DNA of 64,000 nt from Quercus robur (Eukaryota; Streptophyta; Magnoliopsida; Fagales; Fagaceae). Of the stretch, positions 1 through 10,947 are shown piece after piece (position 1 is the stretch's first letter; each line of letters starts with the position of its first letter). The stretch spans positions 43,314,327 to 43,378,326 of the forward strand of contig NC_065545.1 in assembly GCF_932294415.1 (NCBI RefSeq), written 5' to 3'. Position numbers and translations under genes: made by a program. A model generated the notes under the pieces. That model searched no databases. It had not been told where the DNA came from and saw nothing but the letters and a program-made list of their open reading frames with translations.

Positions 1-285
1 AAGGTAGAGAAAGAATGATATTAAGGTAGAAAGTATGGGGAGATAAAGAGGTAAAAGGGAAGGAGAGTTTTGGAAAATTAATAATAAAAATAATGGTTAA
101 AAGATATTGTAATTTTTAATTAATGGAGTTTTTAAGTCACCTTAAATGAGAAATTTTTAAAATATATATATATATATAAGAAAAATTGGAAACAAAAAAT
201 GATGACATGGCTGCTGATGTGGCTTAACGTGAGCTTAGCAACATTAAATGCTACGTTTCAGCTTTTAGTAATATATAGATATAGA
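1..285 (-). mobile_element. Probable Helitron 5' end (cut by window edge)
   Basis: Read on the minus strand, the segment begins TCTATATCTATATATTAC at 285 and is flanked by a host A, as expected for a Helitron, which starts with TC and inserts between A and T. The following bases (GAAACGTAGC, then CCACATCAGC) resemble the start of the better-supported Helitron at 12872. The 3' terminus would lie left of the window, so the hairpin and CTRR end cannot be checked. No coding region is visible. It could instead be another AT-rich non-autonomous element. Confidence 0.45.
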
Positions 286-870
286 TGAGTGTGTACCGTG
301 TGTTCATTAGGCTAAAAGGTCCACTCTGATGTGGTTATTAAAGCTAGTCTTGGAATCTAATAAAATGGTTGACTGGGATTTTAGTTGATACTGATATCTT
401 AAGCATGAAATATGTTGGAAATACTAAAAAGGTCTTGATTCTTTTTTGTTGGGGGGGAGGGGGGTTTGTATGTGTTACAAAAAATTTTGGCTGTGTATGT
501 GTTACAAAATTATATGATATATCTTTTGCAATTATTTAGTCCCCCATTATCTTTTGCAATTTTGTATGTGTTACAAAAAATTGTGTTTGCAATTATCTTT
601 TGCTTTACATGTCTTTGCCTCTCATACCATCCTACTGTAATTAGCTTCTTGTATATAGGAAGGACATATGGATTTGTATATGTCCAATTGTTAAATATAG
701 TCGTACTACAGCCAAAATTTTAGAAAAAAATGTTCAGTTTGTATCATGAAAATCAAATTAAAAAAATTTCTTGGCCGCTTCTTTTTATTAGAAAGTTAAA
801 GACTTGCTTCAAGTTTCTTTTAGATCAGGGAACTTGAAAATGTTTTTTAACTAACATAGTAACTTGACTT
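286..870. other. AT-rich spacer, no gene seen
   Basis: It contains short repeated phrases (a 'tatgtgttacaaaa' motif occurs three times between about 468 and 580) and a G-run near 450-463. I see no gene. The segment immediately before 883 (ctttacag) could be a splice acceptor for the MULE transposase that follows. Confidence 0.5.
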
Positions 871-882
871 TACAGGTTCATA

Positions 883-2948
883 ATGCCTGAAATTGATATA
901 ATCCTATACCACGGTGGTCCATTGAAGAATGCCAATGCGAACAAGGGATTGCCATTTGAAGGGCCAGGTATAAAGACCTATTATACCCAAATTGATCGTA
1001 GGTTGAAGACCCTTGACGAATTGAAGATGATGGTTATGGAATAGTTGTATGAGAATCCTGTTGTGCACAACATACAAATTACTTATCGTATGCCAAATGA
1101 AATCCTGAAGCACTGAATTAATTACAAGTATATGGCGATAGAAACAGACAAACATGTGAAGATCATGTTTGACAAGTTAGAGAGAATACCTAAAGTAATT
1201 AACATTGAGTTGTACATACAGTTGGAGCCACGTGCAAAAGTTGGTATTGAGGAAATCCAACAAACACAAACAAGTTTACAAGTTACAGTTCCGGATGCTC
1301 AATATGAGTATTTTACACATGTAGAGCATGATGATGTTCATACCGATGATGATGATGATGAGGATGAGGATGATGATGATGATGACGATGAGGATGATGA
1401 TGATGACGATGACTATGTTGATGAGAGTATTGCCATTGATGGTGAAGATTTTGTCGATAGAGATGAGATTGAAGACAAGATTGAACAAGGGGACTTTAGG
1501 GACTTTGAGAGGGACATTGATGACGATGAGACATTGGACGGTAGTGAACCTGATGCAGACAATGTTCGTAGTGTCCAAAACATTACAGACACAATCCCTG
1601 CCTACTCACCTCCTGTCTTGTCATTTTCTAAAAATACTTGGGAAAATATGGTTGATCCTTCACATATTGAGACATCATTTGTGTCTACTTGGAGAGAGGG
1701 GATGAATTTGTGCAAAGGCTTGACTTTTGCCAATAAAGTGAAGGTGCAGCACGTATTAACAAAGTGTGCCCTCAAGGAAAACAAACATTTTATGATCAGT
1801 AGATCGACCACGACAAAACTTTGTGCGAAATGCATGGATGAGTTATGCAAGTGGTATGTCTGCGCAGTCATGAAGCCCAAGTTCCACAGACTATGGATGG
1901 TCACTGTGTACAAGGGTCCTCACACGTGTATACGGATTGGGGTACGAAATGATGGTAGAATAATGAGTTATAATTTTATTGCAGATGACATCCTTAAGAA
2001 GTTATGTAAGGATCACACTACCCCAATTAAGCATCTCAGATCTATGATAGAGTCGAAATATAAGGGTCATAAGCCTTCTTACTACAAGGTATGGGATGCG
2101 AAACAAAAGGCGATTGGGAAGATGGTTGGGAATTGGGAAGAGTCTTACCAAAGGTTGCAAAAGTTGCTAATGGCATATATTGATTAGGATCCGACTACCT
2201 AGGTGTTCTATCGTACCGCATCCACCGGTGAAGATGACACAGTATTTTTGAATTATGTGTTTTGGTCTTTCGGTCCAAGCATTGATGGATTCAAATATTG
2301 CAAGCCGGTTATCAGTATTGATGGGACCCATCTGTATGGTAAATATCAGGGAAAGTTGTTGGTTGCAATGGCAACCGACGCTAACAACAAGGTATTCCCT
2401 CTCGCCTTTGCTATTGTGGATTCTGAGTCAGGGTCTAGTTGGAGGTGGTTTTTACAATGCCTCAGAGATGCGATTGGCCACGTGATACCTAACGAAGGCA
2501 TTTGCATAATTTTTGATCGACATCTCAGTATCAAAAACGCCATTGCAAACTGGCCTAGAAGGGATGATGGAAGACCACGGGTATTTCATAGATATTGCCT
2601 TCGACATGTTGCTAGCAACTTCAACACACATTTTCAGAACTCGACTCTAAAGTCAGCGGTGTTGAAAGCGGGATATGCTACTCAGGTAGTTAAATTTGAT
2701 ATCATAATGCAAACCATTAAGCAGGTGGAAATTGAGGCCATTAGAAATAAGAAGAAGGTGATGGGGAAGGATGGCAAGGAAAAGAATGAAGATTATCTTC
2801 CATACACATACTTAATGAGGGAGTCTATGGATATGTGGACCCAGTCACATGATGGTGGGAGACGTTTTGGGGGCAATGATAATCAATATATCAGAGTGCT
2901 TCAATGGTGTATTGAAAGGTGCACGGGGCCTTCCTATTGCCGCGTTGT
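883..2948 (+). pseudogene. Mutator-like (MULE) transposase, decayed and 3'-truncated
   Basis: DNA transposon protein. Reading from the ATG at 883, the N-terminal MuDR-like region (residues MPEIDIILYHGG) is in the same frame as the open segments 1132-2187 and 2203-2870. A very acidic Asp/Glu run (about 1345-1420) is followed by the DNA-binding-like region and then the MULE catalytic domain (SIDGTHLYGKYQG, followed by FPLAFAIVDSES and IIFDRH). Stops interrupt the frame at 1042, 1114, 2185 and 2200. A G-run near 2870 shifts the frame; the other frame then continues with the family's SECFNGVLKGARGLP motif to about 2948. There the homology stops and a hairpin block begins. The C-terminal SWIM zinc finger and the terminal inverted repeats are not visible, so it cannot be autonomous. 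Confidence 0.85.
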
Positions 2949-2962
2949 AATTAGCTTCAATA

Positions 2963-3208
2963 GGGAAATTTTTTTTCCTCCATGCTCTGTTTAGGTCGAG
3001 AGTCTACCTAAACAGAGCAAATTTTTTTCCCTCAATGCTCTGTTTAGGCTGAGAGTCTACCAAAACAGAGCCTTGAGGAAAAAAAAATTTCCCCAGTGGA
3101 ACTCGAGTCTTTGAAACTCGAGTTCCACTGGGGAAATTTTTTTTCCTCAATGCTCTATTTAGGCCGAGAGTCTACCTAAACAGAGCATTGAGGGAAAAAA
3201 ATTTCCCC
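2963..3208. repeat. Array of three ~70-80 bp hairpins joined by a CTCGAG palindrome
   Basis: Three monomers (2963-3031, 3029-3094, 3130-3208) each read: GGGGAAATTTTTTTTCCTC, then a GCTCTGTTTAGG stem, a loop near 'cgagagtcta', and the complementary stem and flank. Monomers two and three are joined by a further palindrome, a perfect 17-bp arm pair (3091-3107 and 3117-3133, CCCCAGTGGAACTCGAG and its complement) around a 9-base loop. Arms differ by only a few bases. It directly abuts the broken end of the MULE. It may be a foldback element or a transposon terminus. Confidence 0.85.
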
Positions 3209-3624
3209 AGTAGAACTCGAGTTTCACAACAAAATTCTTCAAAATCCATTTTCTGTATTGACTAGAACTAATCTGTAACATGTACTAGTAGATAATCAGC
3301 CACCATTCTTATCAGTACATACTTTTTTAGGAAATACATTAATTAAATTAAGGAAATCAGTAGTAACAAACTTATGATTTTTTTATAGCATTACCATGTT
3401 GGCATAATCTAGGGCCCAGGAATCCTTCATTGCATCAGTGGAGTTCTTTACCATACCTTGCTAAATCCACCAATATTTATAATGGCTCCATAGAGTATTA
3501 AAATAAGAAAATATAAGATTACGAAAAGAGCTGACTGTCTTAAAGTTCTGCATGAAGATGAATCCATTTTTGTTAGGACCTAATAATGTGAATTGTTCTC
3601 GCACACTTGCAAGCTGAGCTATAG
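3209..3624. other. No gene recognised
   Basis: The first bases repeat the 'actcgagttt' phrase of the hairpin block. The stretch just below 3660 is probably the decayed continuation of the XS-domain gene fragment on the minus strand. I see nothing else. Confidence 0.4.
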
Positions 3625-4340
3625 TTAATGTCTTTGCAAGAGTTTGTTCAATTCTTTGCTCCATGAATCAAGTCTCCTCTTCTTGGTCTCCAAGAGTTTT
3701 TCTTGTTCTTCAAATATCCTATGAACATTATCACGAGGAAGCCTGTCTTTCTCTTCAAGCATCCTACTTAAGGACATAGTCTTTTCATTGTATTTATACT
3801 GTAGCTCATTCAGATTTTCATTTGTAATATCGATTTCATTGGCCAGGTCTACCACAACATTGATTCTGCTTTGTGCTGCTTCCCTGTCAATGTCAGAAAC
3901 TGTTCTTAACTGCCCTTTAGTGCGAAGGAAATCACCAATCGGCCCTTCAACATCGTAGTCATCAGCGCGTGCACACCACCCATAGTAGTTAGGGCCAAGA
4001 TTTGTTTTTTGAGCATTCCACTCCTTTTTGCCATGATGCTCAGTTTCAAACAATTTCTCAAATTCAGCACAATTCATGAAACGTCTCCAATCATTACTAA
4101 AATTTACAATGGCCTGTCCCATGAGGTCCTTCTCATCCGGGAATACTACAATTTCCACCGGTTGAAATTTCCTGAACCTTATCAACCAGTGTTGAGAACC
4201 AAGTAAACTGTCTTTATTCTCATTGGTACATACAATGTTAACAACAATGCCCATCCAAGGCCATACGTACAGATCATCAAGCTTTGGAAGCAGAGCAACA
4301 AGTTGTGGCAAAACTGGACGTTGAAAGAACTTGCTAACTA
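3625..4340 (-). pseudogene. FDM/IDN2-like XS-domain protein, fragment
   Basis: Factors of DNA methylation (FDM/IDN2 family) bind RNA and act in RNA-directed DNA methylation; full proteins have a zf-XS, an XS domain, a long coiled coil and an XH domain. Here an open stretch of 228 codons encodes a recognisable XS domain (residues WPWMGIVVNI, later VNFSNDWRRFMNCAEFEK, HHGKKEW, YGWCARADDYD and IGDFLRTKG) followed by the start of the coiled coil (EEKDRLPRDNVHRIFEEQEK). An acceptor-like 'cttttag' lies just upstream of the domain, near 4331. The frame stops at 3625, where family members continue through the coiled coil. No zf-XS or XH domain was found nearby. It therefore looks like a gene fragment, though a long-intron gene cannot be fully excluded. 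Confidence 0.7.
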
Positions 4341-4344
4341 AAAG

Positions 4345-5020
4345 TCAAAGACAACGTAAAAATTAAAGCGGTTGTTAGAACTAGAAATTTCACCTCGCCA
4401 TTCCAAATGGCCTCTGATCGATGATATGGTTGTCGCGTCAACAATGACGTCTGAAGCAGACCAGGGTGCAAGATCTCTAGCTCCTCATCGATCCGAGGCT
4501 CCATACTGCAAAGAGTGCTACTGTGAGATCATTAATAGTGTGGGGGCAAAGGAATGCTATTCTACATGCAAGGAAAATCTATACTGAAGAGCAGCTTATT
4601 GGCATTATTTAAAAAGGGATGCTAAAAGAATGGAAAGCAAGAAGAAGTACATCTATAACTCGTGATTAAATAGAGTACTTTGTTGTAATTGGGGATTCAA
4701 TCCAGCCTTGATCTTTGCTGTTCCTATGTAATTGCTAAGTTATTTTTAAAAATAATACCTCAATCCAAGTGGAATCCTTTATTTCTCTAGCCTTTTTTGA
4801 CACACACATACACATGTAATATGCTATAATGGATTTGACCAGGAGCCTTTATATATCTCTCTCACACACACATACACATATAAATATCTACATGAGAGAT
4901 GGGTTTGAAATTTCACAGCTAAATCATGAAGAAAAAGCATTTAAAACAGTAAAAAAAAAGAAAACAAGAGAAAAAAAAAATCGTAAGGATAATAATTTCC
5001 AAACAATTCAAGAAATCAGC
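4345..5020. other. No gene recognised; CA-rich stretches
   Basis: A 71-codon open frame at 4372-4587 shows no family I recognise and may be chance or the remains of the gene to its left. CACACA microsatellites occur near 4800-4820 and 4862-4880. Confidence 0.35.
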
Positions 5021-5023
5021 TGA

Positions 5024-5092
5024 TCCTACATAAAGCACATTATTTTTCTCCATTAACAAATCCTACATAAAGCACATTATTTTTCTCCATTG
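5024..5092 (+). repeat. 37-bp tandem duplication
   Basis: The phrase starting TCCTACATAAAGCACATTAT occurs at 5024 and again at 5061, with a 37-bp period and almost no divergence over the shared part. This suggests a recent local slippage or duplication. Confidence 0.85.
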
Positions 5093-5099
5093 ACATTTG

Positions 5100-6611
5100 G
5101 AGTAGATAAAGGCATAAGCTATTATACAAGCAATCTCCATGCTAAAAGCAATTAAAAACTTTTACCATTGGATGATTTCCATCCCAATTTGGGAAGCAAT
5201 ACAGATTATTTAAACAATAATCAGGCAACAAATTGTTCTTTAAAGGGTGGTGAATGACACAACATAAAAATATCAAAGGATCTTAAGTAATTTAGTTAAA
5301 CATATAAGTGAAAAAATGAGATGCTGACTTGGTCTTGAAGCAAAGCACGAAGGTACAAAGTAAGAATCTTGCATGCAAATATTTCACTCTTTATAATGCA
5401 TCCTTGCGATATAGGTAATAAATTTGCGAGGCATGGCTCTTGAAATGCTTGTTTGCTAGAATATTTTGGTATTGGTTGTTTAGAGGGCAGGGCAAACAAA
5501 GAATATGCAGCATGCAGGTAACAATACTTCTCTTTCAAGCTGTTAGGCTTCTTAGATCTTACTGAACAACTTAGTCAACCATTATCTATTTCACAAATAC
5601 CTAAAGATAGCACTATTAAAGTATGAAGGATAAGCTTTCTTCTCCTTAACAAAGAAAAACCTCCTTTCAAAGAGACTTATTCCTTTGAAACTTATTTTAA
5701 ATTATTTGGACTTTCATCCATTATGTATGAGATTAGAAAATAAAATGATATTCATCCCCACAAGTGCAAGGGTTACCTTGCAAAAAACAAGATATTGTGG
5801 GAATATCCATCAATGTGTTACACATATATGTGCACTTGCTTTTTATGTATCATTTTAGGGATAATATTTGAATTATATTGGATGTATATAGCATAAGGAG
5901 AATATAAAGCAAACTAAGTAACCCATAGTACACTCAGCCCTAGAACATGCTTCACAAACCAGAGGCGACTAGTTTGACTCTCCCCATTTCCCCTTCCCTT
6001 TAGGCCACTCACTTATCCAAAAGAAAGGCAATCTCTTCGGAACACTCGCTCAAAAAAAAAAAAAAAAAAAAACATAAAAAGGATAGAGTTAAAGAAAACA
6101 AAGTAAGGATAAAAGTCTAAGGAAGCTTATCCATAAACAAAACTATAGATTTGTAATGGGCTCCCTTAAAAGGAAGCTTATCCATAAACAAGTCTAAGGA
6201 ATTTACAGTAAAGGGCACCCTGATTGGAATTGAAGAATGAAACTTTATGTGTTGTCTAATCAAGTGGGCCTCATATTTTTCAACATATTTACAAAAGTGT
6301 CGTTGAGCAACATTGTTTAAAAACTAAAAACTGGTAAGATGAGTTTTCTAAATTTAGTGTTTAAACACCTTAAAATGAGCAACATAATTCAAACACTCCA
6401 AAAAAACACATTTACCAAACACGTTGTTTTTTGTTACAAGCTAGGGCGTTTGCACACTGGTTAACTTGTTGTAAGCAATGATTAATCCTCAATCCTATAC
6501 TATCTAACCAATGCATGAGAACTGCTACAACAAGAAAGCCCACAATGCATTACACAACCACTTAATTTAGCATCAATCTCAGCTTCTAAGGCCAAGAACT
6601 TTAGGCACATA
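5100..6611. other. Intergenic, no gene seen
   Basis: It contains a poly(A) run at about 6052-6072 preceded by a segment with a tRNA-like B-box phrase (gtttgactctcc near 5970), possibly an old SINE. A short partly repeated phrase (ggaagcttatccataaacaa) occurs near 6122 and 6171. No convincing coding sequence was seen. Confidence 0.4.
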
Positions 6612-6629
6612 CTAAGGCCATATCTATGG

Positions 6630-8100
6630 GCCGAGAACTCCATATCCAAACTAGAAGCTACAATAATGGCAGGTGTGTACCCTATAATCCATAGTCCTCC
6701 ATGGTCTCAGATATCACCCCCAACCACTACCACTAGCTACACTCAATTTGCCCAAGTAAGAACCAGCCATGTTGAGTTTATGCCAATTATACTCAGGGTA
6801 TTTCAATCAATTTTTGACTGAGTGCTTTGTCTTACGCTTGTGAATGACCAACACAAAGGAAATACTCAACTTTAAGTTTAAATCTGTAGCCAAGGCAGCA
6901 ACCCAAATGTATTTTTTTATTTTTTTATTTTTCATATGCTCAACTTCTTAAAACATGTAATATGGTCTGTGTTCCTTCACACATAACATCCCTAGACAAT
7001 CTCCTAACCTTAATTAAGATTGGTTTTCATTGGGATACTATTTATGAAACTTGAAACATTTCCAAATAAAATTTTGTATTTTTGTTAAGGTGTAAGCTTT
7101 CCAAATCCATTTCTCTATGAACAGAGGGACTCAAGTCAGGACAACCACTTGGCATTCTTGGCTAAAAATCACTTTAAGATGATGAGGCCCAGCACAATCT
7201 ATATTAACTAGCAAAAAACATAGGAATGGGAGCAGCTTTTAGAAGGAGCACCAGGTCTATACTCTATAGGGAGGATAAATGAGCAAACATTAAAATTCCT
7301 AAGGCTACCATATATGCCACTTCCTTAACTAGCAGATTTTCCTCTCCAGGAGATAAGAGGTACAGCAATCAAGCTCCTCAATGACCAATCAACAAGCCGT
7401 TCATTAAGTTAGAAATTCAGAAAGTTATTAAATCCAACCATCCATTTAGGCCTGATTTTCTTCCAACAAAAAAGATGTAACTGGTGTTTCTCCTCAGTTT
7501 ATCCCAAAAAAAAAAAGAACTCTTACAAATTTTTATATGGAAGGAATCAAGGATTCTCCCCAGAAGGACCCTTACATCACATAGGCAAGCTGATGATGAT
7601 ATAGGAGCCCGTAAAGGAGATTCTGATGATGATGAAGAAGAAGAAATACCACATTTAATTTTTTTTTTTTTTCAATTCTAACAATCACATAAAAACTAAT
7701 GTCATTGCCAAAACAAAACCATATTCTCAGAACACCAACAAAAAAAACACATAAAAAAAAAACCTAAAAAGATCCGAAAAACCCTAGGTCACGGTGGAAT
7801 TCCAAAATCTAAAATTGGAGAAAGAGAGAGAGACAAAGGAATCTAAGAAGCAAAAACAACAAAGTATTGAGAAGAAACAGAGAGTACCTTCGTCACAATG
7901 GGCTACGAACGGCGACAATGAGCTACGATTGCTTGAGAGACTACCTTCGTGATAGTGGGCAACGAATTTGCTTCAGCACTGGGCTACAGATTTGCTTTAT
8001 GAATGAGTGAGTGAGTTTGAGAGTGAGTTTCAAAGGGTGGTGCGAATGGGTGTACAAGTGAGACAATACTTTGAGATTTTGTAATGAGCTGTTTGAAATT
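6630..8100. other. Copy A, left part: no gene recognised
   Basis: Non-coding in both copies as far as I can see (counterpart about 19300-20790). It includes GAGAGA-rich and GATGAT-rich short runs near 7620-7640 and 7815-7840. Indels in homopolymers separate the two copies. Confidence 0.5.
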
Positions 8101-8124
8101 GTGGAAGTGTTTATATTTTGAACA

Positions 8125-8265
8125 TTTCGAGTTTTATAAACTCGATTTCCACGTGGCTCCATGTGGCAATTTTGTCCAGCTAAGGGTGGCACATAAACAT
8201 GAACTTGAGCTTTAGAAACTCGAGTTCTAATTGAATCTCAAGTTTCTAAAACTCGAGATGCTAGT
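8125..8265. repeat. CTCGAG-rich inverted-repeat segment (copy A)
   Basis: Repeated short palindromes of the type ACTCGAG and AAACTCGAG occur at about 8128-8150 and 8205-8260, with a CCACGTGG-like phrase between. The same CTCGAG core is part of the hairpin block at 2963-3208. The counterpart in copy B is at about 20808-20945. It may be the terminal part of a transposon family common to both places. Confidence 0.55.
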
Positions 8266-8339
8266 TTCACAGATTCTTTCAAAACCGAGCAACTAACGAA
8301 AATGTTAAAATATTATTGTTATTTGGAAAGGGTGTTCTC

Positions 8340-8806
8340 TGTTTGTTTTCACTTAAAAACTTGCCTAGGAAAATCAACATATTAAAAAAAAAGAAAAAAG
8401 AATTGCAATGTCACCAACTTGAAATTCAACCAAATTAAGTTATAGCAAGATGTTAGTCCACACTTTCTATATAAGCCAATATCCCTAGATAAACCCAATG
8501 AAACCGCTTACTATTACAATAAGAACATGTATATATGTTCATGAAGTGCACACTTATTTTACTTTTTATGAAGTTTTGTTAGTTGAATAGGATCTATACA
8601 TTGAAGTTGGAAATGAGTGCATTTGAAAGCAGAATTATTCCCTCCAAAAGCACCAAAAAAGTATTTAAGTTGTCGCTTAATTGGATGGCATTTCATGGTG
8701 TTCCAATAGAGATATCTAGAGTTCAAATCCCCTCACCCCCCATTATAACTATTTACCAACAAAAAAAAAAAAGTAAAAAGGAATGTGCCTTGTGTCATAT
8801 CCAAAA
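8340..8806 (+). repeat. Dispersed repeat R1 (copy A), with SINE-like tail
   Basis: About 465 bp here match copy B (about 21022-21494) and a third, more diverged locus at about 52500-52956. The last 110 bases (8666-8771) look like a tRNA-derived SINE, with an A-box-like cgcttaattgg, a B box gttcaaatccc and then an A-rich tail. In the third copy the A box is better preserved (tagctcaattggt). Since all three loci share the whole 465 bp, the SINE probably sits inside a larger repeat. Confidence 0.65.
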
Positions 8807-9600
8807 TTAATTCAAGATGGGTCCATAATAAGCCCCATGAGATCAGCTTCAAAGCCCATCCATATGGGCAATAAAATCCTAAAGCCATTCGATGGAATCA
8901 ACCAATTGAAGCCGACAAAAGATCAGCAACAGCCCATGAAAGCCCACAGCTGTGACAAATATCAAGCTTAAGTTCAAGTATTTCCCTCCATCACTAGTGA
9001 ACCATGCTTACTGAGGAGAGCAACAAGCCAGATAAGGGAAATAGAAGAGCAATGGGTTGAAGGGCAAAATGGCCGTTTCGTGTCAACTTGGGCCCACCCA
9101 AAATTTGACAAAATGATCTTGGAGCACTAAGACCATTGGGTCTATAGTTTGATGCCATTTGTATGGGTTTCGTCTACTCATAGATTCCAAATCCATAAGT
9201 TTCCTTGTTGAAAATTTGGTTCTTTAGAGTTTAGACTACCCATCTCAATTAATTATAATTTATATGTTATGAAATATTAGTTCATGTCACCATCTAAGGA
9301 ATAATTTAATTTCAATGCTCAGTTATATTTAACAGTTAAGAAATAAGTTTCATTAGAAAGTGACGATTATCTCTAAAATTACTTGTGACGCTTTTTGTAA
9401 ACCCACTTATTTGTTGGAAAGTTTTATACAAAGATTTGATCCTAGATTCAATCTAAAATAGAGAAGATTATATATTTTTTAGTTGCAATATAAGTTGGGA
9501 AAAGTGAGTTATGCTAGGATAGTGTATTTGAGGATCCCAAATCCAAATTCATTTTGTTGGGAACAGTATGATCTATGAATACTCCAAATTGTATTGGGTG
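8802..9600 (+). repeat. Dispersed repeat R2 (copy A), two modules
   Basis: Two modules: 8802 to about 9150, and about 9163-9592. The same pair is found at 36483-37316, but there the first module is inverted and the second is direct. Copy B repeats the copy-A arrangement at about 21495-22290. No coding potential is evident. Confidence 0.75.
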
Positions 9601-10300
9601 GAAATGGCTTTTGAAATGTTCAACTAGATGCTTGAATGTGACTTTGTGTCTTGGAACACAATGTTATCTATCTTCTCTCAACATTACTTTTGGGTTCAGA
9701 GCCTTATTACTTGTGCTGAGATGTGGAGTCAAGGTGTTGGACTGAATTCCATGACCTATGCCATTGAACACAACACAGTTTCATATATATATGATCTTCA
9801 ATGGGGGCATTAATTTGCATGATTGGATTGTTCAAATTGAACTACACTTGATGTTCTAGTTGGTAGTAGTCTTACCACCGCTCCCCCTTGGTGTAGTGGT
9901 CACTCTACAAGTATAAATGCTTATGAGGTGTAGGGGGCAAGGACCGGGGTTCAAGTCTCTAGGAGAGAGCTTCACACATATATATACTTAGATTAGGCTA
10001 GAGTAAAAATTATATCTTGTATAAATAAATAAGAAAAGGTTGTTAGTAGTCTTGTTGATAGCTTAACAGAACACAATGCAGATTTGTAGACTTATTTAAT
10101 CAGTGGACTTGCATATTTTGAGTTAGAGGAATAAGCCTTGGAATGGTTTAATCAAATGACTATTGTCTTGGATGAGTTTTCTCTTGCAACAATTCTTTGG
10201 CGTTAGTTCAGGTGAGAAATATGTTTCAAAATTCAATTGGGAATAGCTATATGGATGTACAATTAAGACTGGAATGGGTTCCTCTGTTGCTGCAAGATAT
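9560..10300 (+). pseudogene. PPR gene remnant interrupted by a SINE (copy A)
   Basis: The plus strand encodes pentatricopeptide-like pieces: DFVSWNTMLSIFSQHY and AEMWSQGVGLNSMTYA (9628-9756), then a stretch ending in LDVLVGSSL at about 9873. After the SINE, the frame resumes with VDSLTEHNAD and later FNQMTIVLDEFSLATI. Several stops and frame changes are present and both ends are missing, so this is a pseudogene fragment. No parent copy is in the window; the intact PPR gene at 53311 is a different protein. The same remnant is in copy B. Confidence 0.75.
9874..10039 (+). mobile_element. tRNA-derived SINE in the PPR pseudogene (copy A)
   Basis: An A box (ggtgtagtggtca near 9891) and a B box (ggttcaagtct near 9949) are followed by an AT-rich 3' tail ending in ataaataaataagaaaagg. 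A 14-bp target-site duplication with one mismatch (ttggtagtagtctt 9860-9873, ttgttagtagtctt 10040-10053) brackets it. The target lies in the PPR-derived reading frame. Confidence 0.88.
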
Positions 10301-10309
10301 TAGTCGCTA

Positions 10310-10947
10310 ACATGCAATATGCAAAGGAAAGTCTTAAATAAATGTAATATATATAATTTCTATTGTACCAAAAATGAAATCAATACATTTTTCATAGAAA
10401 TTCAAAAGGTAAATTTGTGAAAATATTCATTTTTTTTATTAAAATTTATTTATAACATTTGTGCATTATTAAAAGGTATATAAAATTTGAAAATTATGCT
10501 TTCAGTTTTAATAAACTTTCTCTCAAACCTATTTTTTTTTTCACCCTACAATACAAAACATCAAAAAACTTATCCCCAAAATTAATAAAACTACAATTCA
10601 AAATAAAAAGAAATGAAAAAAAAAAAAAAAAACTCTAATAAAAATCAAACTCCTTCTTCCAAATGTATAAAACATATCAAATATGATGTAATGAAGCAAA
10701 ATATCCAATGCATAATCAAACTAAAAAATTTCAATAAAACATTGAAGTCACACAATAGAAAGAGGTGGCTGATCCCAAGTAAAAGTGTTCGTGCCCCCCC
10801 CCCCCCCCCCTCCTCCCCTAAGCAAAATTTCTAGTTCCGCCATTGACAGGATCGATATCTTGATTTTATTAACATGGCACACAATCTACCCAATTTACTT
10901 AGATATGGCACACAATCTACCCAATTTACTTAGATTGGAATTAATAG
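10310..10947. other. AT-rich spacer (copy A), no gene seen
   Basis: Low-complexity A/T stretches, a poly(A) run near 10617 and a C-run at about 10795-10812. A 40-bp phrase (atggcacacaatctacccaatttacttagat) is doubled in tandem at about 10873-10935. Same layout in copy B. Confidence 0.5.

Noticed and set aside
1276-1578. Open frames on both strands over the Asp/Glu-rich part of the MULE (also 1328-1705)
   Set aside because: Products of the GAT/GAC repeat read in other frames; no independent family similarity.
6052-6072. Poly(A) run as evidence of a processed retrocopy
   Set aside because: No coding similarity upstream and no target duplication found.
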